NCBI RefSeq assembly: GCF_037044555.1
Contig: NZ_CP146275.1
Span: forward strand, 3,631,126 to 3,695,125
Direction of reading: 5' to 3'
Length of the DNA: 64,000 nt
From: Pelagibacterium nitratireducens
GTDB taxonomy: Bacteria > Pseudomonadota > Alphaproteobacteria > Rhizobiales > Devosiaceae
Under the pieces are notes generated by a model that did no database searches, had not been told where the DNA came from, and worked only from the letters and a program-made list of their open reading frames with translations. A program made the translations under genes and the position numbers. The number at the start of each line of letters is the position of its first letter. The first letter of the stretch is position 1. Positions 50,004-58,298 of the stretch are shown here, one piece after another.

Positions 50004-50678
50004 ATGATCGCGCCCACCGCCAGCGTCCGACACGAGACCTATCTGCGGTTTGCCCGGCACAACCGGCGGATCGCGGTGTTGCGCTGGGTGGTGCCTGTGG
50101 CGGGCATCGTTGTTCTGTCGGTGCCCGCGCTCCAGGTTGCCGCCAGCATGGTCGGCGATATCGTGCCGATAGAGGGCATAAGGCTGGAAAACGACACGCT
50201 GGTGATCGAGGGACCGCGTTTTGAAGGCCGCACGGCAACCGGCTCGAACTATACGCTGGAAGCGGCTCGGGCGGAGACGCGGGTGGGCAATCTCGATACG
50301 GCCGACCTTTACGAGCTTACCGTCGATATTTCCGACGATGACGGCTATTCGGCCCATATCGAATTTGCCTCGGCCGAATGGACGATGAGCAGCGAATACC
50401 TGACTTCCAACGAGGATGTCACGGTTTCCGATTCCACCGGTGCGCAAGGTGTTCTGGCTGGGGTCGAAGTGGACTGGCCGGCCCAGATCATCACGTCGGA
50501 CGGCCCTGTGCGTTTCGCCTTCGATAGCGGCGCGCACCTTTATGCCGATACGATGGAACACGATCTGGACGCTGCGCGCTGGCAGTTTAGCGGCGTCAAT
50601 CTCGATATGATGCCCCAACCCGATGCCGGAGAGGTGCGGGATCCTTTTGCTGCGGAGACGGACAATGACGCGCTTTAG
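50004..50678 (+). CDS. lptC: LPS export bitopic protein LptC
   Basis: LptC spans the inner membrane once and passes lipopolysaccharide from LptB2FG to LptA. The 224-residue protein has a single N-terminal helix (about 23-47, LRWVVPVAGIVVLSVPALQVAAS) after a basic start. The periplasmic beta-jellyroll follows (LVIEGPRFEGRTATGSNYTLEAARAETR, then DVTVSDSTGAQGVLAGVEVDW). Family similarity is diffuse, as usual, and the position before lptA and lptB supports it. The lptA start lies 14 bases inside its end. Confidence 0.9.
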   Translation: MIAPTASVRHETYLRFARHNRRIAVLRWVVPVAGIVVLSVPALQVAASMVGDIVPIEGIRLENDTLVIEGPRFEGRTATGSNYTLEAARAETRVGNLDTADLYELTVDISDDDGYSAHIEFASAEWTMSSEYLTSNEDVTVSDSTGAQGVLAGVEVDWPAQIITSDGPVRFAFDSGAHLYADTMEHDLDAARWQFSGVNLDMMPQPDAGEVRDPFAAETDNDAL

Positions 50679-51177
50679 CCTGGCGATCGCATGTTTCGCC
50701 CTTCTTGCCGGACCGGCATTGGCCCAGAGCACGGCCAGCGATCCCGCCGGGTTCGGCGGCCTGGCCGGCGAGGCGGACGAACAGGTCAACGTGACGGCCG
50801 ACAACCTCGACGTGCTCGAAAACGAAAGTACGGCGCTGTTTACCGGCAATGTGGTGATTACCCAGGGCACGATGGAGCTCGAAGCGCCCCAGGTCGAGAC
50901 CGTTTACGGCGAAGGCGGGCCTTCGGACCTTGAAAGCTTTTCGGCCTCGGGTGGGCGGGTGAAAATGGCGTTCGACGACCAGACCGTGGAAGCCGATACC
51001 GCCGATTACGATTTCGGCGACCGGGTGCTGGTGTTCACCGGCTCGGTGGTGGTGGTCAATGCCAGCGGCACCGTCAATGCCGATCGGCTGGTGATCGACA
51101 CGCGGGCCGGCACCTCCTCGTTCAGCTCCGCGGGTGGTGGCGGGCGCGTCACCAGCACCTTTACGCCGGGGGGCTGA
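50665..51177 (+). CDS. lptA: LPS transport periplasmic protein LptA
   Basis: LptA bridges the periplasm and carries LPS from LptC to LptD. The 170-residue protein starts with a signal peptide (MTRFSLAIACFALLAGPALAQ). The OstA-type repeats VNVTADNLDVLENESTALFTGNVVITQGTMELEAPQVETVYG and VLVFTGSVVVVNASGTVNADRLVIDTRAG form the jellyroll. It overlaps lptC by 14 bases, and lptB starts on its last stop base (TGATG). Both overlaps point to translational coupling in lptCAB. Confidence 0.95.
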   Translation: MTRFSLAIACFALLAGPALAQSTASDPAGFGGLAGEADEQVNVTADNLDVLENESTALFTGNVVITQGTMELEAPQVETVYGEGGPSDLESFSASGGRVKMAFDDQTVEADTADYDFGDRVLVFTGSVVVVNASGTVNADRLVIDTRAGTSSFSSAGGGGRVTSTFTPGG

Positions 51178-51917
51178 TGGGCGGCATCGACCAGACCGGC
51201 TGGCTCGTCGCCCACGGTCTTGCCAAGAGTTTTGGAAGGCGCGCCGTGGTGCGCGACGTCTCGATTGCGGTGCGGCGCGGTGAGGCGGTGGGTCTGCTCG
51301 GACCCAACGGGGCGGGCAAGACGACGGTTTTTACCATGATCATGGGACTGGTTCGGCCCGATGGCGGCGAGGTGCTACTCGACGGGCTTTCGATCACCCA
51401 TCTGCCGCTCTATCAGCGCGGACGGCTGGGCATCGGCTATCTGCCGCAAGAGGCCTCGATCTTTCGCGGGCTGAGCGTGAAGGACAATGTGCTGGCCGTG
51501 CTCGAAGGGCATATCAAAAACAAGAAAGAGCGCCATGCACGGCTCGACGAATTGCTCGACGAGTTTTCGGTTTCCCACCTGCGCGATGCCGATGCGCTGG
51601 CGCTGTCGGGGGGTGAGCGGCGGCGTGTGGAAATTGCCCGCGCGCTGGCGGCGGACCCCAAATTCATGCTGCTCGACGAACCGTTTGCCGGGGTCGATCC
51701 GATTGCGGTGGCCGATATCCAGGGGCTGGTGCGCCAGCTCACCCAGCGCGGCATCGGAGTTCTAATCACCGACCATCAGGTGCGTGAAACTTTCGGGTTG
51801 GTGGACAGGGCCTATCTGATCCACGGCGGCAAGGTAATGATCCAGGGCCGGCCCGAGACCATCATGGCCGACCCCGACGCGCGGCGGGTTTATCTGGGCG
51901 AAAGCTTCAAGCTCTAG
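51177..51917 (+). CDS. lptB: LPS export ABC transporter ATP-binding protein LptB
   Basis: LptB powers LptF/LptG extraction of LPS from the inner membrane. The 246-residue ATPase has Walker A GPNGAGKTTVF (about 42-52), the Q-loop LPQEASIF, signature LSGGERRRVEIARALA, Walker B FMLLDEPFAGVDPIAV and the H-loop ITDHQVRET, all matching LptB. The start shares a base with the lptA stop. rpoN follows after 188 bases with its own sigma-54-type promoter, but read-through from lptB is possible. Confidence 0.97.
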   Translation: MGGIDQTGWLVAHGLAKSFGRRAVVRDVSIAVRRGEAVGLLGPNGAGKTTVFTMIMGLVRPDGGEVLLDGLSITHLPLYQRGRLGIGYLPQEASIFRGLSVKDNVLAVLEGHIKNKKERHARLDELLDEFSVSHLRDADALALSGGERRRVEIARALAADPKFMLLDEPFAGVDPIAVADIQGLVRQLTQRGIGVLITDHQVRETFGLVDRAYLIHGGKVMIQGRPETIMADPDARRVYLGESFKL

Positions 51918-51931
51918 CCTTTGGCACCACT

Positions 51932-51947
51932 TGGCACGGAAATTGTA
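51932..51947 (+). promoter_or_regulatory. Sigma-54 type promoter upstream of rpoN
   Basis: The sequence TGGCACGGAAATTGTA fits the -24/-12 consensus TGGCACG-N4-TTGCA with one mismatch (T for C in the -12 GC), and the spacing between the GG and the GT is the required 10 bp. It lies 159 bases upstream of the rpoN ATG, just past the lptB stop. It would let RpoN control its own gene, which occurs in some rhizobia. Confidence 0.7.
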
Positions 51948-52105
51948 TGGCATGCCTTGAAGGGCTGTCACAAAGCCGCTAGGTTCGCCCAGTCGACGTC
52001 CTTGGTTGTCGCGTGTCCGAACCGAACAACCGTTTCCACTTATTCTGGACACGCTCCGGCGTGGGACGCTTCGATTTGGGGGAATTGAGTGGGAGCTCTT
52101 TAGGC

Positions 52106-53605
52106 ATGGCGCTGTCGCCACGGCTGGATGTCCGGCAAACCCAGACATTGACGCTGACGCCGCAACTGATGGCGTCGATCCGGCTGTTGCAGCTGAGCCA
52201 TCTTGAGCTGAGCGCTTTCGTCGATGCCGAGCTGATGCGCAATCCGCTGCTCGAAAGCACCGATGCGCCCGATGGCGATACGCCCATGGAGCGCGAGCGG
52301 GCCGAGGAGATCGACCCCTATCGCGACGTTGTCGACTATTCCGATCATCTGGGCAGCGCAACGAGTATCGCGAACAGTTTCGATACCGAGGCTTCCAACC
52401 TTTTTCCCGAGCAGTCAGGGCAGGATTCGCTGAGCCAGTCGAGCTCGTGGCCCGAAGGCAAGGGCGGCGCGTTGGGCGGCGAGGCGCCCGATATCGACCA
52501 ATATGTGTCTGCCCAGATCTCGCTGGCCGACCATCTGGCCGATCAGGTCAACCTGATCGTAAACGACCCCGCCGAACGGCTGATCGCCCGCAGCCTCGTC
52601 GATAACCTCGACGAGCGCGGGTATCTGATGGCCGAGATCGACCAGATCGCCGAGCAGCTCGGTGCCGATGCCGGAACCGTCGAGGCCGTGCTGGGCAAGG
52701 TGCAGGGGTGCGAGCCGCTTGGGGTTTTTGCGCGCTCGCTTTCGGAATGCCTGTCTATCCAGCTGGCCGAAAAGGACAGGCTGGATCCCATGATGGCCGG
52801 GCTGCTGGCCCATCTCGATCTGGTGGCCAGTCACGATCTGGCGCTGCTGGGCAAAAAGATCGGGGCGGACCGCGAGGATATTTTCGACATGCTGGCCGAA
52901 TTGCGCGAACTCGATCCACGTCCAGGCCGGGCGTTCGATTTTTCGCCGGTGCAATCGGTGGTGCCCGATGTGTTCGTCAAACGCGGCAATGACGGCGGAT
53001 GGCAGGTCGAGCTCAATTCCGACGTGCTGCCGCGGGTTCTGGTCAACCGGGTCTATTATGCCTCGATTTCCAAAAAAACCCGCGACCCGGAGGAAAAGAC
53101 CTTCCTTGTCGATTGTCTCAATACGGCGAACTGGCTTACCAAGAGCCTCGACCAGCGTGCCCAGACGATCCTAAAAGTGGCCACCGAAATCGTCAAACAG
53201 CAGGACGGGTTCCTGCGGCACGGCGTTTCCCATCTGCGGCCGATGACGCTCAAGGCCGTTGCCACCGAGATCGAGATGCACGAATCGACGGTGTCGCGGG
53301 TGACGGCGAACAAATATATCGCGACGCCGCGCGGGCTGTTCGAGATGAAATATTTCTTCACGACCGCGCTCAATTCCTCCTCGGGCGGCGACGATCATTC
53401 GGCCGAGGCGGTGCGCCACCGTATCCGCCAGCTGATCGAGGGAGAAAAGCCCGAGGCGATCCTGTCGGACGACACGATTGCCGAAATGCTCAAGCGCGAA
53501 CAGGGAATCGATGTGGCCCGCCGGACCGTTGCCAAGTACCGCGAAGGCATGGGCATTGCCTCCTCGGTGATCCGGCGCCGCCAGAAGAAGGCACAGATGG
53601 CGTAG
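52106..53605 (+). CDS. rpoN: RNA polymerase sigma-54 factor
   Basis: RpoN directs polymerase to -24/-12 promoters that need AAA+ activators, mainly nitrogen and motility genes. The 499-residue protein starts MALSPRLDVRQTQTLTLTPQLMASIRLLQLSHLEL, the Gln-rich region I. Region II is acidic and variable. The core-binding and DNA-binding regions follow, including the C-terminal RpoN box ARRTVAKYRE. The frame extends 31 codons upstream without family similarity, so this ATG is preferred. The usual downstream genes hpf and ptsN are absent, and fabA follows instead. Confidence 0.97.
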   Translation: MALSPRLDVRQTQTLTLTPQLMASIRLLQLSHLELSAFVDAELMRNPLLESTDAPDGDTPMERERAEEIDPYRDVVDYSDHLGSATSIANSFDTEASNLFPEQSGQDSLSQSSSWPEGKGGALGGEAPDIDQYVSAQISLADHLADQVNLIVNDPAERLIARSLVDNLDERGYLMAEIDQIAEQLGADAGTVEAVLGKVQGCEPLGVFARSLSECLSIQLAEKDRLDPMMAGLLAHLDLVASHDLALLGKKIGADREDIFDMLAELRELDPRPGRAFDFSPVQSVVPDVFVKRGNDGGWQVELNSDVLPRVLVNRVYYASISKKTRDPEEKTFLVDCLNTANWLTKSLDQRAQTILKVATEIVKQQDGFLRHGVSHLRPMTLKAVATEIEMHESTVSRVTANKYIATPRGLFEMKYFFTTALNSSSGGDDHSAEAVRHRIRQLIEGEKPEAILSDDTIAEMLKREQGIDVARRTVAKYREGMGIASSVIRRRQKKAQMA

Positions 53606-53794
53606 AGCCTGTCCCAGCCCGATTGGATCAGGCTTTGGCTTTGTTTTGTCGTGTGACCGAACCGGAAAAGCCTGCAACGTTTCGCCTCGCGGCCCTCCGG
53701 GTCCGATCACACTCAAGGTGCATCGGGCAAATGGTCTATTGACCCTCCTAGCGATTGCCCTCTACACAGTTTTTTCCAGATTTGCGGGGAGTCC

Positions 53795-54310
53795 ATGGCA
53801 GAACGCGCCCATTCTTACGATTACGACCAGTTGCTGGCCTGTGGGCGCGGTGAGCTTTTTGGACCGGGAAATGCGCAATTGCCGCTCCCGCCCATGCTCA
53901 TGTTCGACCGCATTACGCGGATCGACGACGATGGCGGGCCACATGGCAAGGGGCAGGTGCGGGCCGAACTCGACGTTTCTCCCGACCTGTGGTTTTTTGC
54001 CTGCCATTTCCACGGCGATCCGGTCATGCCGGGCTGCCTGGGGCTGGATGCACTGTGGCAGATGACCGGATTTTTTCTCGGCTGGGGCGGATCGCCCGGG
54101 CGTGGGCGGGCGTTGGCGGGTGAGATCAAGTTTACCGGCCAGGTTACAAACGACGTCAAAATGGTCGAATATGGTATCGACATCAAACGCGTCGTACGCT
54201 CGCGCCTGACGCTGGGAATCGCCGACGGCTATGTAAAAGCCGATGGAAAGACCATATATGAGGCCAAGGATCTGCGGGTCGGCCTTTTTACGGACATGGG
54301 CGCCCTTTAA
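53795..54310 (+). CDS. fabA: 3-hydroxydecanoyl-ACP dehydratase/isomerase
   Basis: FabA dehydrates 3-hydroxydecanoyl-ACP and isomerises the trans-2 product to cis-3-decenoyl-ACP, starting unsaturated fatty acid synthesis. The 171-residue protein starts [23 protein letters not shown]. The catalytic His71 and Asp85 lie in the segment from [14 protein letters not shown] to CLGLDALWQ (about 67-89). Length and motif match FabA. fabB follows after 47 bases, so the two are co-transcribed. In relatives irr is next to fabA, but here rpoN is upstream. Confidence 0.97.
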   Translation: MAERAHSYDYDQLLACGRGELFGPGNAQLPLPPMLMFDRITRIDDDGGPHGKGQVRAELDVSPDLWFFACHFHGDPVMPGCLGLDALWQMTGFFLGWGGSPGRGRALAGEIKFTGQVTNDVKMVEYGIDIKRVVRSRLTLGIADGYVKADGKTIYEAKDLRVGLFTDMGAL

Positions 54311-54357
54311 GTTTCGGGCCGAACTATACGTCTGACAGGAAAGACCAAGGGGCATAA

Positions 54358-55584
54358 ATGAAGCGCGTTGTGGTCACCGGCATGGGGATCGTCTCCTCGA
54401 TCGGAAACACTCTCGACGAGGTGCTCGACAGCCTTAAAAACGCGCGTCCGGGAATTTCCCGGGCGCAGGATTATGTCGATCTGGGCTTTCGCTGCCAGGT
54501 GCATGGCGCGCCCACGCTCGACCCTTTCGAAGTGCTCGACCGGCGCACAACGCGCTTTATGGCCAAGGGCGCTGCCTGGAACTATATCGCCATGCAGCAG
54601 GCCATCGAAATGGCCGGGCTCGAGGAAAAGGACGTCAAAAACCCGCGCACAGGAATCGTGATGGGGTCAGGCGGGCCTTCGACCCGGGCCGTTGTGGAAG
54701 CGGCCGATATCACGCGGGAGAAAAAAAGCCCCAAGCGCATCGGCCCGCTGGCCGTGCCCAAGGCGATGAGTTCGACCGCTTCGGCAACGCTGGCCACGGC
54801 CTATGGCATTCTGGGGGTCAATTATTCGATCTCCTCGGCCTGCGCGACGTCGAAACACTGCATTGGCAACGCGTACGAACAGATTCAGCTGGGCAAGCAG
54901 GATATCGTTTTTGCCGGCGGCCACGAGGATTTGGACTGGTCGATGTCGAATTTGTTCGATGCGATGGGCGCCATGAGTTCGGACTTCAACGATACGCCCG
55001 AAAAGGCATCGCGCGCCTATGACGCCAATCGCGACGGGTTCGTGATTGCCGGGGGCGCTGGCGTTCTGGTGCTCGAGGAATATGAACACGCCAAGGCGCG
55101 CGGTGCCAACATCATTGCCGAGTTGATCGGCTATGGCGCGACTTCGGACGGCTACGACATGGTGGCCCCTTCGGGGGAGGGCGCGATCCGCTGCATGCGC
55201 ATGGCGCTTGAAACCGTCAAGGCGCCGGTCGACTATATCAACCCGCACGCCACCTCGACCCCGGTGGGTGACCGCAAGGAAATCGAAGCCTTGCGTGAAG
55301 TGTTCGGCAATGAGGACAAGTGCCCTCCGCTGTCGGCCACCAAGTCGCTGACCGGGCATTCGCTGGGCGCAACGGGTGTTCAGGAATGCATCTATTCGCT
55401 TTTGATGATGCAGAACCGCTTTATCTGCGAGAGCGCCAATATCGAAACCCTCGATCCCGATTTTGCGGACATGCCGATTTTGCGCGAGCGCCGCGACAAT
55501 GTCGATCTCGGCGTCGTGCTGTCCAACAGCTTCGGCTTCGGCGGTACCAACGCAACGCTGGTGTTCAAGCATATGGATGCTTGA
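54358..55584 (+). CDS. fabB: Beta-ketoacyl-ACP synthase I
   Basis: FabB elongates acyl-ACPs and is needed to extend the cis-3-decenoyl product of FabA. The 408-residue thiolase-fold enzyme has the catalytic triad Cys162 ([12 protein letters not shown]), His297 ([11 protein letters not shown]) and His334 ([12 protein letters not shown]). The gating segment is GFGGTN near the C-terminus. Normal length. It ends the fabA-fabB transcript. The third gene of the common fabA-fabB-fabI set is not present; a repeat and an oppositely oriented ThiF gene follow. Confidence 0.97.
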   Translation: MKRVVVTGMGIVSSIGNTLDEVLDSLKNARPGISRAQDYVDLGFRCQVHGAPTLDPFEVLDRRTTRFMAKGAAWNYIAMQQAIEMAGLEEKDVKNPRTGIVMGSGGPSTRAVVEAADITREKKSPKRIGPLAVPKAMSSTASATLATAYGILGVNYSISSACATSKHCIGNAYEQIQLGKQDIVFAGGHEDLDWSMSNLFDAMGAMSSDFNDTPEKASRAYDANRDGFVIAGGAGVLVLEEYEHAKARGANIIAELIGYGATSDGYDMVAPSGEGAIRCMRMALETVKAPVDYINPHATSTPVGDRKEIEALREVFGNEDKCPPLSATKSLTGHSLGATGVQECIYSLLMMQNRFICESANIETLDPDFADMPILRERRDNVDLGVVLSNSFGFGGTNATLVFKHMDA

Positions 55585-55588
55585 TTCG

Positions 55589-55701
55589 GCCTCACGGGCG
55601 GTACCCACGCACGTCATGACGGGCTAAAACCGCCCTATGCCTTTCGCTGGCCTTCCGGCGGGGCGGCGAACGGTCGTCGAGGGTCCTCGCTGCACTCGTC
55701 C
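55589..55701. repeat. Long dispersed intergenic repeat, copy C
   Basis: This copy keeps all parts of the family: CCTCACGGGC, GCACGTCATGACGGGCTAAAACCGCCCTATGCC, CGCTGGCCTTCCGGC, and GGCGGCGAACGGTCG. It fills most of the convergent gap between fabB and the ThiF gene. Related copies lie at 24141-24230 and 24647-24739, more than 30 kb away. The GGGCTAAAACCGCCC part can fold into a small hairpin. Confidence 0.7.
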
Positions 55702-55737
55702 GCGATGGCAATTGCCCGATTGTAGAGCGGCAGCCCG

Positions 55738-56478
55738 CTATCTGTAACCCATGATCCGGCTCTCGCCGGTGCGGGCCGAGTAGATCAGCACCTTTCCCAG
55801 AAGCGGCTCGCCGAAGCCGGCAAGGTATTTGATGGCTTCGTTGGCCATCATGGTGCCGACGATGCCCGGCAGGACGTTGAGAACGCCGACAAGCTCGCAT
55901 GGCGGGCTGCCTTCGGGGGTAGGGTCGACGGGGTAGAGGGCTGCAAAGTCGGGCCAATGGCTGCCGTTTTCGCGCTTCAGGAAGGGCGCGAGCACGGTGA
56001 CCGAACCGTCGAACGGGCCAAGCGCGCCAGTGACCAGCGGGATTTCAAGATCCGCACAGGCCGCAGCCACGGCGCGTTTGGCGGCAAAGCTATCGGTGCC
56101 TTCAACGACAAGGTCTGCGCCGGATAGCAACTTTTTTGCGTTGTCGGGGGTGAGACTTTCCACCTTGGCCATCGGCGTGATCTCGGGATTGAGGCGCGCG
56201 GCGAAACGGGCGGCCGCGTTGGCCTTGGGGCTGTCCAGATCGGCGTCCGAATAAATGACCTGCCGAGCAAGATTGGAGAGCGAGATCGTATCGGGATCGA
56301 TGATGGTGAGCTTGCCGATTCCGGCCCCGGCCAAATAGGCGATGACCGGCGCGCCCAATCCGCCGGCGCCGACAATTGCGATATGAGCCGCGCTGAGCCT
56401 TTGCTGGCCGGCCCCGCCCATATCCTTGAGGACGATGTGGCGGGCATAGCGGGCCGATTGGGCAGGGGTGAGCGCCAC
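55738..56478 (-). CDS. ThiF/MoeB/HesA-family adenylating protein
   Basis: The 246-residue protein has the E1-like fold. LTPAQSARYARHIVLKDMGGAGQQRLSAAHIAIVGAGGLGAPVIAYLAGAGIGKLTIIDPDTISLSNLARQVIYSDADL contains the ATP-binding GAGGLG and the Asp and Arg residues of the adenylation site. It lacks the rhodanese domain. A single CxxC-type zinc pair is not seen. It may activate a ThiS- or MoaD-like partner, which is not adjacent. The start is a GTG 1 base after the previous stop (TAAGGTG), with the family beginning at VALTPAQSARY. It is the last gene of the dut-DUF2259-ThiF string. Confidence 0.9.
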   Translation of the reverse strand: MALTPAQSARYARHIVLKDMGGAGQQRLSAAHIAIVGAGGLGAPVIAYLAGAGIGKLTIIDPDTISLSNLARQVIYSDADLDSPKANAAARFAARLNPEITPMAKVESLTPDNAKKLLSGADLVVEGTDSFAAKRAVAAACADLEIPLVTGALGPFDGSVTVLAPFLKRENGSHWPDFAALYPVDPTPEGSPPCELVGVLNVLPGIVGTMMANEAIKYLAGFGEPLLGKVLIYSARTGESRIMGYR

Positions 56479-56479
56479 C

Positions 56480-57211
56480 TTATTCCACGTCTCCCACGGG
56501 CAGGGCGATAAAGCGCCGGTCCGGGCCCTCGAACCCATGCGACCAGACCGAAAGGACGGCGACGGACGATGAATTGTCCCAGGAATTGAAGGGGCCGAAG
56601 ATACCATAGAATTTGTAGGTGATGACGCAATGGCGCGATGCGGGGACGCGCGTGTCGCGATAGATTTCCTCGGTGATGCCGCCGGTTTGCAGGGTCACGG
56701 CAACGCCCATCGGGCTGCCTTCAAACAATTCGCAATCCTGACTGGACGGGGCTTTGAAAATATCGAGGTTCAGGGTGTATTCGCCGTCGATTTCGGCAAG
56801 GCCATAGCTGGGGATGCCGTACGCGATCGAGAGACCGTCATCGGCCAGCTCGCCGTCGCCGCGAAGAGCGAGAGGAACGGCGGGACGGGAAATTCCATAT
56901 TCGGTCAAAGCCGATTCGGCATCGGCATGTGCCTGGGCGCGGGCGGCGGCCACTGGAGCCAATTCGGTGTCGATGCGCGTCTCGAAGGGTGCGCCGCCAA
57001 CGAAACTGTCGGTTGTCAGATCGATCAGGAAGATTTCGGCATAGGCAAAGCCTGAGCCATCCTGAATGCCGAACTGTTCGAAGGCGAAATAGCGACCGTC
57101 TTCGGAATAGCCGATGGCATCGAACTGCGCACTCTCGCCGGCGAGGGCCGATGTAAATGCGCCAAGAGCCAGAATGAGACTAGCTGATGCCCGTCGAGCC
57201 AAATCCACCAT
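56480..57211 (-). CDS. DUF2259 family secreted protein
   Basis: The 243-residue protein starts with a likely signal peptide ([26 protein letters not shown]). It contains [44 protein letters not shown], the typical opening of DUF2259 proteins. Function is unknown; probably periplasmic. It overlaps the 3' end of dut by 32 bases in another frame, an unusually long overlap. An alternative start 45 bases upstream would overlap even more. The ThiF gene follows after 1 base. Confidence 0.82.
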   Translation of the reverse strand: MVDLARRASASLILALGAFTSALAGESAQFDAIGYSEDGRYFAFEQFGIQDGSGFAYAEIFLIDLTTDSFVGGAPFETRIDTELAPVAAARAQAHADAESALTEYGISRPAVPLALRGDGELADDGLSIAYGIPSYGLAEIDGEYTLNLDIFKAPSSQDCELFEGSPMGVAVTLQTGGITEEIYRDTRVPASRHCVITYKFYGIFGPFNSWDNSSSVAVLSVWSHGFEGPDRRFIALPVGDVE

Positions 57212-57629
57212 TGCCACGTTCGGTCTCCTCGAGTTCGTCCACTTCGACAAGCGCAATATCGGGCACGGCTGCGATCACCATCTGGGCGATCCTATCGCCG
57301 CGCCGGATTTCGAACGGGCCGGTGCCGTGATTGACCAGGATCGCCTTGACCTCTCCGCGGTAATCGGCGTCGACCGTGCCAGGCGCGTTGAGCACGGTAA
57401 CACCGAGCCTGGCGGCAAGGCCAGAGCGCGGCCGGATCTGGGCTTCGTAACCGACCGGCAGCGCGAGCGCGAAGCCGCACGGCACGAGCCCAAAGGCACC
57501 GGGCGCGATGACAAGGGTTTGACCCTCTGCCACCGCAGCCGCAAGATCATAGCCTGATGCACCCTTGCTCTGGCGCGTGGGCAGGGGAAGACCCCGGCCG
57601 TGTTCGAGCCATTTGAACCTGACTGTCAT
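57180..57629 (-). CDS. dut: dUTP diphosphatase
   Basis: Dut removes dUTP to keep uracil out of DNA and supplies dUMP. The 149-residue protein shows all five trimeric dUTPase motifs in order: [40 protein letters not shown] and GNGGFGSTG. Length is normal. It lies between coaBC and the DUF2259 gene. A lipoprotein gene separates it from coaBC by 3 bases. The final motif overlaps the DUF2259 start region. Confidence 0.97.
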   Translation of the reverse strand: MTVRFKWLEHGRGLPLPTRQSKGASGYDLAAAVAEGQTLVIAPGAFGLVPCGFALALPVGYEAQIRPRSGLAARLGVTVLNAPGTVDADYRGEVKAILVNHGTGPFEIRRGDRIAQMVIAAVPDIALVEVDELEETERGNGGFGSTGIS

Positions 57630-57632
57630 GGT

Positions 57633-58235
57633 CTATTTCTGGACAACCGCGTAGATTTCCTCTGGCATTTCAAGGGTCGCGGCGAACAGGTCCACGAAGG
57701 GAATTTCGTAGTTTGCCGACATTCCGTCAGCGGAAATTTCCATATTGGTGTCCACGATAGTGCCGCCGGTCACCGCAATGGTGATGGCGTGGCCCTCAAA
57801 CATCGAGGTGATCATCGCCTGCATCTGCGGGTCCTGTTCCTCGCCCATGCTTTCATCAAGGGAGGCTGCAAGATCGCCGGTGGGGAAGGTGACGCGCACC
57901 TGGCCACCGCCAATGGCTTCGATCAGCGGGCCCTGTCCTTGTTCGTCGCCGAAATCGAGGTCTTCGAAGGCGCCGGACTCAACGACGACGCAATCGATCG
58001 CGTCGCCATTCTCGATCAGCTCGCCATCGGCACAGAATTCTTCCTCGCTGCCCTCGGCCTGGGCGTTCATCAATTCGACCATGTCGGCGGCCATGGAGGT
58101 GACCATGGTGGCCTCGGCCTCGGTTTCGCTTTGCACGTCGACGGTCATCGAAACGTCCATACATGCAGTGAGCAACAGGGCCAGACCGCTGGCACCGGCC
58201 AGACGGGTCATCGTGGTCATGGTCATTGGGTGCAT
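57633..58235 (-). CDS. Lipoprotein of unknown function
   Basis: The 200-residue product has a lipoprotein signal (MTMTTMTRLAGASGLALLLTAC) with a lipobox LTAC, so it is anchored in a membrane facing the periplasm. The mature part begins MDVSMTVDVQSETEAEATMVTSMAADMVELMNAQ and is acidic. It contains two Cys (FCADGELIENGDAIDC) that may pair. No domain was recognised. Two starts are possible (58235 and 58226). GAGG is 5 nt before the first. It lies 3 bases before dut and 63 after coaBC, interrupting a usual coaBC-dut pair. Confidence 0.8.
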   Translation of the reverse strand: MHPMTMTTMTRLAGASGLALLLTACMDVSMTVDVQSETEAEATMVTSMAADMVELMNAQAEGSEEEFCADGELIENGDAIDCVVVESGAFEDLDFGDEQGQGPLIEAIGGGQVRVTFPTGDLAASLDESMGEEQDPQMQAMITSMFEGHAITIAVTGGTIVDTNMEISADGMSANYEIPFVDLFAATLEMPEEIYAVVQK

Positions 58236-58298
58236 CCCTTCCTCAGAAAATCTGGCGCACTGTGGTCGGAAACGACCCGCTTTTGCAAGACGGCAGGC

